A DNA stretch of 15,414 bases from an uncultured Lachnospiraceae bacterium. GTDB taxonomy: Bacteria; Bacillota_A; Clostridia; Lachnospirales; Lachnospiraceae. The stretch's first letter is position 1. Each line of letters begins with the position of its first letter. The stretch is taken from assembly GCA_946613735.1 (NCBI GenBank), contig CAMOFS010000007.1, positions 1 through 15,414 on the forward strand, given 5' to 3'. Position numbers and translations under genes: made by a program. The notes beneath the pieces are model-generated. The model was given only the letters and a program-made list of their open reading frames with translations. It did no database searches and was not told the DNA's origin. Shown here one piece after another: positions 1 to 6,912 of this stretch.

Positions 1-1015
1 TGTGGACTTTTTCGAAATGGCTACAAAGTTCTTGTTCACACCCGGCAAGATCAAGGACGCCTGCACCTACGGCAAGTCCCTTGCGGTTATGGACAGGGCT
101 GAGGTGATAGACAGGGCGACTCTTTTCAAGAGCTGCAACGCCCAGATGTCTTCCGAGCTTTCTGCCAAGGCTACACGAGTCGAGGCCAAGTTCGGTTTCG
201 AAGATATCGTTATGAATAAGGATCAGCGAGAGCAGATCGGACACGCCATCGAGCAGATGAACAACAAAAAGCAGGTCTACGAGGACTGGAACTACATGAA
301 AAAGTATCCTTACGGTCGTGGACTTACAGTGCTTTTGTATGGTGCTCCCGGTACCGGAAAGTCCATGATGGCGCAGGTTTTGGCCCACGAACTTAACCTT
401 GAGCTTTATCGTGTAGATATCTCCAAGGTTGTAGATAAGTACGTCGGTGAAACAGAGAAATCACTATCCATGATATTCCGCGAGGCGAAAAAGTGTAACG
501 TGGTACTGTTCTTCGACGAGTGTGATACCATCTTCGCAAAGCGTGCCGATGACGGTGGTTCCAACCAGGCATCCGCCAACAACAAGACAGCTCTGTTGCT
601 GCAGGAGATGGAGGCTTATGACGGTGTTTGTGTACTGGCTACCAACTACAAGCACAACATCGACCCCGCTTTCTTCCGTCGTATGAAATACATCGTGGAG
701 TTCCAGTTCCCGAACCCGGATACCCGTGAGATGCTCTGGACCACCACGGTTCCCAAGACCACACCCCTTGGTGATGATGTTGACTTCAGGTTTATCGCCG
801 AGAAGTTTGAGTTTGCCGGAGGTAATATCAAAAACTGTATCCTGAATGCAGCCTTTTTGGCAGCTGAGGATCCTACGGCAGAGGGCAAGGTGTGTATGAG
901 ACATTACCTTAAGGCAATACAGTATGAGTTCGTTAAGGTAGGACGAGTATTCACGCGTGCCGACTTCGAGCCTTACGCGGATGAGATATTTGGAGAAGAA
1001 ATCAAGCCATATTAA
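1..1015 (+). CDS. AAA+ ATPase, eCIS-associated (Afp15/PVC15-like), 5' end missing
   Basis: This is a CDC48-like AAA+ ATPase that probably acts in the cytoplasm on assembly or recruitment of a contractile particle. Numbering from the GTG at base 2: Walker A GAPGTGKS at 114-121, a pore-loop region with KYVGETEKSL at 146-155, Walker B ending FFDECD at 170-175 (DECD instead of the usual DEAD), sensor-1 Asn215 in LATN, paired arginine fingers Arg226-Arg227, and a lid with GGNIKN at 273-278. The order 'N-terminal linker, GRGL, Walker A, VGETEK, DPAFFRR, VEF' is what I know from the ATPases of extracellular contractile injection systems. Those are usually 600-700 residues long with an N-terminal winged helix, so base 2 is probably an internal codon and the gene starts outside the window. 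A general AAA protease or chaperone ATPase is the alternative. The next gene follows after 12 bases. Confidence 0.85.
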   Translation, partial: VDFFEMATKFLFTPGKIKDACTYGKSLAVMDRAEVIDRATLFKSCNAQMSSELSAKATRVEAKFGFEDIVMNKDQREQIGHAIEQMNNKKQVYEDWNYMKKYPYGRGLTVLLYGAPGTGKSMMAQVLAHELNLELYRVDISKVVDKYVGETEKSLSMIFREAKKCNVVLFFDECDTIFAKRADDGGSNQASANNKTALLLQEMEAYDGVCVLATNYKHNIDPAFFRRMKYIVEFQFPNPDTREMLWTTTVPKTTPLGDDVDFRFIAEKFEFAGGNIKNCILNAAFLAAEDPTAEGKVCMRHYLKAIQYEFVKVGRVFTRADFEPYADEIFGEEIKPY

Positions 1016-1027
1016 AGGAATTAACAA

Positions 1028-1879
1028 ATGGAATTAACAAGAATCGGAAACAACAACTGGGGATCATTTTCTTCGGTAGTATATGACGCCTTTTCACAGA
1101 ACTCAAGCGACGTTTTGCGCATTGGTGCCATTGAGGACGGCAAGGTATGCGGAGCCATATCCTTGAGCTATTTCCTTAAGGAGGGGCAGGCCTTCGTAGA
1201 CTCCATCTATGTGGTACCGGAGTTCCGCAAGCAGGGTGTGGGGCAGGCTCTTTTGGAGGAGGCTGAGAGACTGGCTTCTGAGCGGGCCAATACCCTCGAG
1301 GCTGAGTTTTACGGAGATGCCGAAGACCTTAAGGAGTTTTTCACCAAGTTTGGTTATGCATGTATAGATGGCGAGCCCATCTATGACTATGATGCAAAAA
1401 AGCTTTTGACCAACAAGCAGTATGCGGGCTATTGTTCCAGGAGGCTTTCCGGCGTTAAGGCCTATCGTTTTATTGATATGACCACAGCGCAAAAGAACCG
1501 TGTTTTCAATCTCTTGAGGGAGAACGGCGAGCGCAACACCGAGTCCAATACCGCAGGCTTTTCGCCGGATCTGTCAGTATCGGTATACCGAAGCGATGAT
1601 ATGAGGATGCCCAGGGCGTGCCTTATCGCTACAGAGTCGGGCACCAAGGTCAACATTGCACAGCTTTACGGTTCCGGTAAGAACAATCCCAAGTTTATTC
1701 TTGCAGCGATCTTTGGTTTTACCCATGCACTGAGGAAGCATGGCGTGGGAGGTATTGATGATATTGGTATGGTTGCTGCCCATCCCGGAGTTAAAAAGGT
1801 TTTTGAGCTTTTGTTCGGAAAGAGGCTCAAGCCTACTGAGAGCGGATTGGTGCATGCGATCAAGTTCCTTGGAATGTAA
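1028..1879 (+). CDS. Two-domain GNAT-type acetyltransferase
   Basis: The N-terminal domain (about 1-115) is a GNAT N-acetyltransferase fold that would bind acetyl-CoA. Motif A runs through IYVVPEFRKQGVGQALLEEA at 60-79, where Arg67-Lys-Gln-Gly70-Val-Gly72 is the expected R/QxxGxG/A loop. The C-terminal domain (about 135-283) has no obvious acetyl-CoA loop, but it is related to two regions of the 624-residue GNAT protein at 4359: the block LYGSGKNNPKFI (213-224) aligns with LAAIGGSNPKYI there. The start is supported by AGGA upstream of the ATG. The gene sits 12 bases after the ATPase and 19 before the glutamine-rich gene, so cotranscription is likely. The substrate is unknown; a protein or small molecule could be acetylated, and a link to the ATPase's system is inference from position only. 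Confidence 0.85.
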   Translation: MELTRIGNNNWGSFSSVVYDAFSQNSSDVLRIGAIEDGKVCGAISLSYFLKEGQAFVDSIYVVPEFRKQGVGQALLEEAERLASERANTLEAEFYGDAEDLKEFFTKFGYACIDGEPIYDYDAKKLLTNKQYAGYCSRRLSGVKAYRFIDMTTAQKNRVFNLLRENGERNTESNTAGFSPDLSVSVYRSDDMRMPRACLIATESGTKVNIAQLYGSGKNNPKFILAAIFGFTHALRKHGVGGIDDIGMVAAHPGVKKVFELLFGKRLKPTESGLVHAIKFLGM

Positions 1880-1898
1880 ACGAAAAGGAGAATGAATC

Positions 1899-2201
1899 AT
1901 GAGCGAATTTGAACAGCAAAGAAAACAACAGCAGCAGCTTATCCAACAGCAACAGCAGCAACAGCAACAGCAGCAGAATGCCACTCTGCAGCAGAATCAG
2001 CAGGCTTATACTACAGAGCAGACCCAGGATGTTCAGGCTATCCAGCAAAACATCCAGGCCAACCCTTATCTTCAGAGCCAGCGTGATGCCGATGCGGCAG
2101 CTCCCGACGAGAATCGCGAGGAGCTTCTTAGTCGTCAGATGACTGTAGGCCATGGTAAGGCACCCGGCATCCAGAAGGCACATGACGAAGCAAATGGATA
2201 A
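1899..2201 (+). CDS. Small glutamine-rich (polyQ) protein
   Basis: This is a 100-residue protein with 31 glutamines, including an uninterrupted run of 11 at residues 16-26 and a run of 4 at 10-13. The second half is acidic and low in hydrophobic residues, ending in a Gly/Lys/His-containing tail. There is no signal peptide, membrane segment or recognisable domain, and the composition suggests a disordered or coiled-coil-like protein. The ATG is preceded by AAGGAG at an 8-base spacing, which marks it as a real gene and not a chance repeat. It lies between a GNAT gene and a small charged gene in the run that starts with the eCIS-type ATPase. I do not recognise a family. A scaffold, adaptor, cargo or tail-length-type protein would fit but none is shown. 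Polymorphism in the repeat is possible. Confidence 0.75.
   Translation: MSEFEQQRKQQQQLIQQQQQQQQQQQNATLQQNQQAYTTEQTQDVQAIQQNIQANPYLQSQRDADAAAPDENREELLSRQMTVGHGKAPGIQKAHDEANG
1914..1976 (+). repeat. CAG/CAA trinucleotide tract coding for polyglutamine
   Basis: Seventeen of 21 consecutive codons are CAG or CAA, with an unbroken block of 11 at 1944-1976. The two glutamine codons are mixed irregularly and not as a pure CAG run. This suggests either selection for the amino acid or partial decay of an older slipped repeat. Confidence 0.9.
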
Positions 2202-2217
2202 GATTCTTCAATCATTT

Positions 2218-2222
2218 TGGAG
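2218..2222 (+). promoter_or_regulatory. Ribosome binding site deciding the start of the small charged gene
   Basis: TGGAG lies 6 bases before the ATG at 2229. The in-frame TTG at 2217 would overlap this site and has no site of its own, so 2229 is preferred. Confidence 0.7.
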
Positions 2223-2228
2223 TATATT

Positions 2229-2480
2229 ATGAGAATTACAGAGGGTCTGATCAAAAAAAACTTCGACCAGAATCAGAAGGATATACGAAAAAAAGAAGAT
2301 AAGTCCATGGTCTTCGAAGAGGACGTTGGAGATTATCTTATGTATGATGATTACAAGCCCGAAGGCTTCCTTAACGACTACAGGGGAGTATTTGACACCA
2401 AGGATGAAAAATCCCTCAATACTGCTCCCAGCATCTTTGATAAGACTGCGGTCTTTCGCACCAAAAAGGAGGAAGAGTGA
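2229..2480 (+). CDS. Small charged protein of unknown function
   Basis: This is an 83-residue, strongly charged protein. It begins with a basic helix-like stretch (MRITEGLIKKNF, with KKED following) and continues into a mixed region rich in Asp, Glu, Tyr and Lys, ending in a KKEEE tail. No signal peptide, membrane helix, cysteine motif or known domain was seen. The ATG at 2229 has GGAG at 6 bases. Its stop codon overlaps the GTG start of the following regulator by 4 bases (GTGA), a sign of translational coupling. That tight coupling suggests a partner of the regulator or of the preceding glutamine-rich protein. I do not recognise a family. Confidence 0.7.
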   Translation: MRITEGLIKKNFDQNQKDIRKKEDKSMVFEEDVGDYLMYDDYKPEGFLNDYRGVFDTKDEKSLNTAPSIFDKTAVFRTKKEEE

Positions 2481-3082
2481 AACTTATCTGTATCGAGGAT
2501 GACCATCCTGGGTTAAAGGATATACTTAAAAAATGCCGGGGGCTTTCTGATGTCAGTGAGGCTTCCGGTTTTTCGAGCGGTAAGGAGGCTGTAGACTGGT
2601 TCTATTCACAGGATGCTTCCCTTGCCATCGTGGATATCGACGAAGATATGCCACGTATCAGAGTGAAGACCTTTGGTAACTTTGAGATCTTTGTGGATGG
2701 TGATACCATCTCATTTCACAGGCAGCGGGCCAAGGAGGTCTTGGCCTATCTTTTTGACAGACAGGGAAGTGGAGTGTCCAGGGCGGATATATTTGCTGCC
2801 CTTTACGGGGATGTTGAGTACGACCGTTCCTATCAGAAGCAGTTGGATGTCATTATCCGCAGCCTGAAGGATACTCTCAAGGAGAATGGGATATCCCGTC
2901 TTTTGGATACCAAAGGCGGGCTTTTACGTATTGTCCCCGAGATGGTCGATTGCGATCTGTACAGATTTTTCTCCGGTGATGAGGAGGCAAAAAAGGAGTA
3001 CAGGGGCGAGTATATGTCCAGCTATTCCTGGGCTATGATGACAGAAGCATACATTGACCAGAGTATGATCCTGGGACGATAA
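2477..3082 (+). CDS. Winged-helix (SARP/OmpR-type) regulator with truncated receiver domain
   Basis: This is a probable DNA-binding regulator of 201 residues. The N-terminus looks like the first half of a response-regulator receiver: acidic pair Asp8-Asp9, a helix, then a hydrophobic strand with LAIVDIDEDMP at 49-59 in which Asp53 would be the phospho-acceptor. Where the second half of the receiver (switch Ser/Thr and conserved Lys) should follow, the sequence goes straight into a winged helix starting IRVKTFGNFEIFVDG at 61-75. The winged helix runs to about 165 and matches the Trans_reg_C/BTAD-type effector domain of Firmicutes regulators. A 30-residue tail follows. The GTG start is supported by AGGAGG (2467-2472) and a 4-base overlap with the previous gene. 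Phospho-switching in the normal way is doubtful. It may regulate its own locus. Confidence 0.75.
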   Translation: MKLICIEDDHPGLKDILKKCRGLSDVSEASGFSSGKEAVDWFYSQDASLAIVDIDEDMPRIRVKTFGNFEIFVDGDTISFHRQRAKEVLAYLFDRQGSGVSRADIFAALYGDVEYDRSYQKQLDVIIRSLKDTLKENGISRLLDTKGGLLRIVPEMVDCDLYRFFSGDEEAKKEYRGEYMSSYSWAMMTEAYIDQSMILGR

Positions 3083-3085
3083 TAT

Positions 3086-3868
3086 ATGAATGGTGGAATT
3101 AATAATCTTGATCAGATAAGAGCACTGGTTATGGGTAATATGCCCCGGACCATAGTCCATACGGGCAGACAGCCGGCTACTAAGGGTCTTAAAGACGTTA
3201 TCAAATCGTTTTTGATGGAATCTGATGAAGAAAATGGTATAATTGAAGAGAATGTCATGGCAGCCTCGGCGCGGGCTTTTCGGGACGCTGAGGATGACAG
3301 AGCTGCGGCGGCTGCGCTCGGAGTACTGTATTCAGAGGCAAAAAAGAGATCCGATGAGAGATCGGTGCGGGTAGTGGCTGAGACAGAGAGCTTTATATTG
3401 CACAGTCGCCCCGACTACATCAGGGAGATCATCGACCTGACAAAGGATCACAGTTATGAGCCGCTTTTGGAGGCCAGCCTTTTTATAGAGAGGGCAGTAC
3501 GATCCGGTGGTAATGATCTCAATCTCATAGTCAAGCAGTTAGAATCACTTTACGTTTTTAAGGGTGATCCGATCCCGACCTTTGAGGAGGCCGGTCAAAA
3601 GAGGCTTGACGATACGGCGGGATGGTTTGATCTGATATGCAAAAAGCTTATCACCCGGTGTGAGTCGTATTTAAAAGACAAGGACAACGGCAGGGACAAG
3701 CCACCTGAAGGAGAGATCACTGACCGGGTTCATATTGAAAGGATACTTGCACAGACCAAGGATGACAGGAAGGCTTTTGTAAAGGTCATAAAGAAGCTTA
3801 AGGAAGAGGGATACGATAAGGAAGTCATAACCTGGGCTGACGCCATAAATGAGGAGGTACAACATTGA
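3086..3868 (+). CDS. Hypothetical helical cytoplasmic protein
   Basis: This is a 260-residue soluble protein of unknown family, rich in charged and helix-forming residues. Residues 55-100 are Ala/Glu/Arg-rich (an AAAAALGVL block around 73-81) and read as long helices. Residues 105-195 look like a helical bundle with repeated acidic and basic pairs. A short Lys/Asp/Pro-rich linker near 197-210 precedes a C-terminal helical part (211-260). No signal peptide or membrane segment was seen. The start is less certain than its neighbours': only a weak GGGA lies upstream of the ATG. It follows the wHTH regulator by 3 bases, and its TGA overlaps the TTG of the next GNAT gene by 4 bases, so it belongs to the same unit. 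Confidence 0.75.
   Translation: MNGGINNLDQIRALVMGNMPRTIVHTGRQPATKGLKDVIKSFLMESDEENGIIEENVMAASARAFRDAEDDRAAAAALGVLYSEAKKRSDERSVRVVAETESFILHSRPDYIREIIDLTKDHSYEPLLEASLFIERAVRSGGNDLNLIVKQLESLYVFKGDPIPTFEEAGQKRLDDTAGWFDLICKKLITRCESYLKDKDNGRDKPPEGEITDRVHIERILAQTKDDRKAFVKVIKKLKEEGYDKEVITWADAINEEVQH
3852..3857 (+). promoter_or_regulatory. Ribosome binding site for a TTG start
   Basis: AGGAGG lies 7 bases before TTG at 3865. The next in-frame candidate, GTG at 3871, would be 13 bases away, so TTG is the better start. Confidence 0.7.
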
Positions 3869-4347
3869 GAGTGGGAATTTACACTTTGGACAGGGATGAT
3901 CTGGAGACTATGGCGGATTTTCTGCCTGACTTTGTTGTAGAGAGATCCCACGAGCCCGGATATTTTTCACTTGGAGCCGTAGGCAAGAACGAAGGCGAGG
4001 ATGTTATAGTGGGCGTTGCACAGTTTTATATCGACATCAATGCTTCGGGAGAGTGTTTTTCTTACCTGATCTATATATACGTAATGGAGGATTATAGACG
4101 GGATGGTGTAGGCACCAAGCTCATCAACAAGATAGGTTCCATTTTAAAAAAGAGCGACATCAAGATGTGTGTGGCACGTCTTCCTATCAAAAAGGATGTT
4201 TTCCTATATCAATTGACCGCCAAGGAAGAGGTGGAGAGCTTTATCAAGGCTTGTGATTTCATTACCACCAAGGAAGAGATAGTCGGTGAGACACTTCCTG
4301 ACACATCTGATAAGAATACAAAATATATCAGACTTACTGGCAGATAA
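3865..4347 (+). CDS. Single-domain GNAT acetyltransferase
   Basis: This is a 160-residue GNAT N-acetyltransferase. Motif A is IYIYVMEDYRRDGVGTKLIN at 69-88, with Arg78-Arg79-Asp-Gly81-Val-Gly83 forming the pyrophosphate-binding loop, so acetyl-CoA binding is plausible. The N-terminal stretch with ADFLPD at 17-22 is closely similar to the start of the third domain of the next gene (ADIMPD), marking the two as paralogous. The length is typical for a one-domain GNAT. Translation probably starts at TTG, overlapping the previous gene's stop by 4 bases. The next gene begins 11 bases downstream. The acceptor substrate is unknown; ribosomal-protein (RimI-like) or small-molecule acetylation cannot be told from sequence alone. 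Confidence 0.85.
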   Translation: MRVGIYTLDRDDLETMADFLPDFVVERSHEPGYFSLGAVGKNEGEDVIVGVAQFYIDINASGECFSYLIYIYVMEDYRRDGVGTKLINKIGSILKKSDIKMCVARLPIKKDVFLYQLTAKEEVESFIKACDFITTKEEIVGETLPDTSDKNTKYIRLTGR

Positions 4348-4358
4348 GAGGTTTTTTG

Positions 4359-6233
4359 ATGCAGCTAATTAAGACAGTTGACAGTGAAAACATTTTACGT
4401 CTGGAGGAGGACGGTGGAGCATCTGTTACCGTCAAAAAGAGTGATGATACCGGACAGATCCTCTCCATTACGGTTCCCAAGGACGAAAGGCGTGAGGGTA
4501 TCGGGTCTGCTCTGCTTTCTGCTGCGGAGCAGTCTCTTATTTCTGAAGGGATAAAAAAGATCGGCGGTGACTTCCCTGATACTATATCCGGCATGGATGC
4601 TTTCTTTGAGAATGCCGGATATACCATCCAAAAGGGTGCACCCATCGTATCTGTTGAGATGAAGGCCCTTCTCGCATCCCTTACAGTGAAAAGGGCTATG
4701 GCCAGCGAGATCGAGGATGCTTTTTTTGTCCCGTTTTCCGATCTTATGGTGGATCAGCTGGATTCTCTTTTGGAGCTTTTATCCAGCTTTAAGATCAACC
4801 TGGGTAACTCCGATATTGCCAGGTCCTTACAGGAGGCCAGCGGCGTGGTTTATGATGACAAGGATACGCCACAGGCCTTTATTCTGTGCTCTGAAACGGA
4901 CAATGGTATCTTAGTGGATCTTTTGGCAGCCATAGGGGGCAGCAATCCCAAGTATATTATTTCAGCCATGAAGGGTATGCTCACTGGCATCATCAACCGT
5001 GGGGGTGCCAAAAGCTTCCAAAAGCTTACTATCATAGCCTGCAACCAGAATATCAACGCTCTTTTGTCCAGGGTCCTTAAAAAAGGTGTGGATCCGGAGC
5101 TTGTTGGTTATACCCAGTATGCATGTAAAAAGATCTCAAAGAGTGAGCTTTTTGATATAGATATTGAGGAAGATCTGGATGAGGATCTTGAGGACGAATG
5201 GCGCAGAGAGATAAAAAAGGTTTCCCTGCAGTCCAACATCAGCTGGAAGATGGATTGGAACAGAGAGACTATGGGGGACGATAGCTCTTCTGCCGCGCCG
5301 GCATCCAGGACCCACAGTAAGCCCAAGCCTGTCTCAACATCCGTTATCAACTTCCAAAAGGATGAGGACGAGGATGAGGGACTTATCATGGATAATACGA
5401 TCCGTATTACCATGGACAATCTTTCGCGTTTTGCTGACATCATGCCGGATGATGTTTACCAGAATATGCCCAGGCCATTTTACAGGGGACTGGCAGTTAT
5501 TGATGGTGAGGATATTGTTGCATCCATAGTCTGGGAATACAAAAACATCGAGGACGATATTGACACAGAGGCCAGGATAGAGTGGTTCTTTGCTGATGAT
5601 AATGACGCTGCCATCAGTCTTATGCGTGAGTATACAAGTGAGATAAGCTCAGAAAGCGTCGTTAAGTCTTTCTTTGAGTTGACAGAGCTGTCCGAATCCA
5701 ATAGGTCAGCCTTAAGTGATGCAGGCTTTAAGATAAGCAGGGAAGAGTCAGATGATGTCATTGTCACCTTAGAAGTGCTTAAAAAACAGGCTTTTGCACA
5801 AAAAGAGCCGGCATCGTATATCAAGAGCATAGACACACTTAATGAAAAACAGTTCAAGCGTGGTATTACCAACAGTCTTTTCCATAATAGAAAGGGACTT
5901 TTGGAGGATGCGGTATTTTTGACCATACCCTGGTTTGAGACTTCCGTATCCTGCTGCGTGGTGGCTGATAAAAAAGTAGTTGGCCTCTTTCTTTTGCACA
6001 AGTGTTCATCAGGTGACATCTTTACGGATCTTTTATTTTCTGCAGGAGCGGAGTACCAGACAGACCTTTTGAACATGCTCAGATTTGCCGTATATTCCGC
6101 TTCATCCAAATATCCGGATTCCACCAAAGTGGTGATACGCAGACATGATAACGACATAAAGCTTTTGGTTTCAAAGCTTATTCCCGATCTCAATGGAGAT
6201 ACGGTATATTATGGTGAAAGGAGTGAGTCCTGA
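4359..6233 (+). CDS. Large protein of two tandem GNAT-type units
   Basis: This is a 624-residue protein made of two units joined by an acidic/low-complexity linker (about 265-345, with a Ser/Ala/Pro/Lys patch at 309-328). Unit 1 has a GNAT domain (1-105) with a good motif A, ITVPKDERREGIGSALLSAA at 37-56, and then a second domain (108-262) like the C-terminus of the protein at 1028. Unit 2 has a GNAT-like domain (346-475) that resembles the single-domain GNAT at 3865 but lacks the R/QxxGxG loop, then another copy of the second domain (485-620). The repeated block reads LAAIGGSNPKYI at 189-200 and LFSAGAEYQTDL at 559-570. ATG 4359 has AAGAGG at 7 bases; an in-frame TTG just before it lacks a site. 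No signal peptide or membrane segment was seen. Only unit 1 looks able to bind acetyl-CoA. The last part may be structural or regulatory. Confidence 0.8.
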   Translation: MQLIKTVDSENILRLEEDGGASVTVKKSDDTGQILSITVPKDERREGIGSALLSAAEQSLISEGIKKIGGDFPDTISGMDAFFENAGYTIQKGAPIVSVEMKALLASLTVKRAMASEIEDAFFVPFSDLMVDQLDSLLELLSSFKINLGNSDIARSLQEASGVVYDDKDTPQAFILCSETDNGILVDLLAAIGGSNPKYIISAMKGMLTGIINRGGAKSFQKLTIIACNQNINALLSRVLKKGVDPELVGYTQYACKKISKSELFDIDIEEDLDEDLEDEWRREIKKVSLQSNISWKMDWNRETMGDDSSSAAPASRTHSKPKPVSTSVINFQKDEDEDEGLIMDNTIRITMDNLSRFADIMPDDVYQNMPRPFYRGLAVIDGEDIVASIVWEYKNIEDDIDTEARIEWFFADDNDAAISLMREYTSEISSESVVKSFFELTELSESNRSALSDAGFKISREESDDVIVTLEVLKKQAFAQKEPASYIKSIDTLNEKQFKRGITNSLFHNRKGLLEDAVFLTIPWFETSVSCCVVADKKVVGLFLLHKCSSGDIFTDLLFSAGAEYQTDLLNMLRFAVYSASSKYPDSTKVVIRRHDNDIKLLVSKLIPDLNGDTVYYGERSES

Positions 6234-6234
6234 T

Positions 6235-6912
6235 ATGTTTAATATTAGTGAACTTCACATGGCATCTATACTGATGGATATTGCAGCCTTGCTGCTCTTG
6301 TTTGGCACGATCATCCATACCTCCATATACAGGAAAAGGGGCAGGGTGGATGACAGGTTGTTTTTTATCCTTATCGTCATCACGGTGATAATGTCCGTAT
6401 CCGATGCTATTACCTATGTATTAGATGGAGGCAGGGTACCGGGCGGAGTGGTTACCAGCATCTTTTGCAACAACATTTATTTTATTACTTTTGAACTGTT
6501 TTGCGGAGTACTGGCAGTTTATTTGGACTACAGGGCATACGCTGATCATCATTCTCCCGTAAGGAGTGCAGTCATTATGTTGGTGTCAGTAGTCATGGTT
6601 GCTCTTATTGTTTTAAATAACAGCGGAAAGTTTTTATTCTGGGTGGATCCGGTGACTAACCAGTATTACCAGTATCCCATGTATCCCATAGTCTTTTTGG
6701 GACCGGCCATCTATGCTGTTTTGGTTCTGTTTTATATCATAAAGATAGATGTCAAGGTAGCGTGGCTTTATATCTTACTTGTACTCATAAGGCTCATGTT
6801 TGGACAGCTTACCAGGGGAGTATCATCCACAGCGCTAATCTTCGCCATCGGTCTGGCCTTTATCCATATCCACTATATGAGACTACCCTTTTATGATGAG
6901 GAGGTATTATGA
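6235..6912 (+). CDS. Seven-helix membrane protein, putative sensor
   Basis: This is a 225-residue integral membrane protein with about seven hydrophobic segments (roughly 10-31, 41-63, 75-99, 109-128, 149-169, 173-190, 196-215) and almost no cytoplasmic domain. The segment with DDRLFFILIVITVIMSVSDA (39-58) matches the same position in the next gene (ADKLFSWLCILTMVNAIS), so the two are paralogues. The family resembles the 7TM input modules found before GGDEF domains in Clostridia, but here the module stands alone. I chose ATG 6235, which lies 11 bases after AAAGGAG. In-frame ATGs at 6193 and 6211 lie inside the previous gene without a site. The gene overlaps the next one by 4 bases (ATGA), so the two are probably made together and may form a heteromeric receptor. 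Confidence 0.7.
   Translation: MFNISELHMASILMDIAALLLLFGTIIHTSIYRKRGRVDDRLFFILIVITVIMSVSDAITYVLDGGRVPGGVVTSIFCNNIYFITFELFCGVLAVYLDYRAYADHHSPVRSAVIMLVSVVMVALIVLNNSGKFLFWVDPVTNQYYQYPMYPIVFLGPAIYAVLVLFYIIKIDVKVAWLYILLVLIRLMFGQLTRGVSSTALIFAIGLAFIHIHYMRLPFYDEEVL

Noticed and set aside
464..1027. 187-codon open frame on the - strand inside the ATPase gene
   Set aside because: It lies antisense to a gene with clear AAA+ motifs, shows no recognisable domain, and is explained as a shadow frame.
1914..1976. Short repeat array as a CRISPR or an integration site
   Set aside because: It is an in-frame glutamine codon tract without spacers.
1574..1984. - strand frame with a poly-Cys start across the CAG/CAA tract
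   Set aside because: The Cys run is only the antisense reading of the glutamine repeat.
5480..6193. 237-codon open frame on the - strand inside the tandem GNAT gene
   Set aside because: Ser-rich low-information translation antisense to a homologous-domain protein; a shadow frame.
6193..6234. Earlier ATG starts (6193, 6211) for the first 7TM protein
   Set aside because: They lie inside the previous gene without ribosome sites; ATG 6235 follows AAAGGAG and gives a normal membrane-protein N-terminus.
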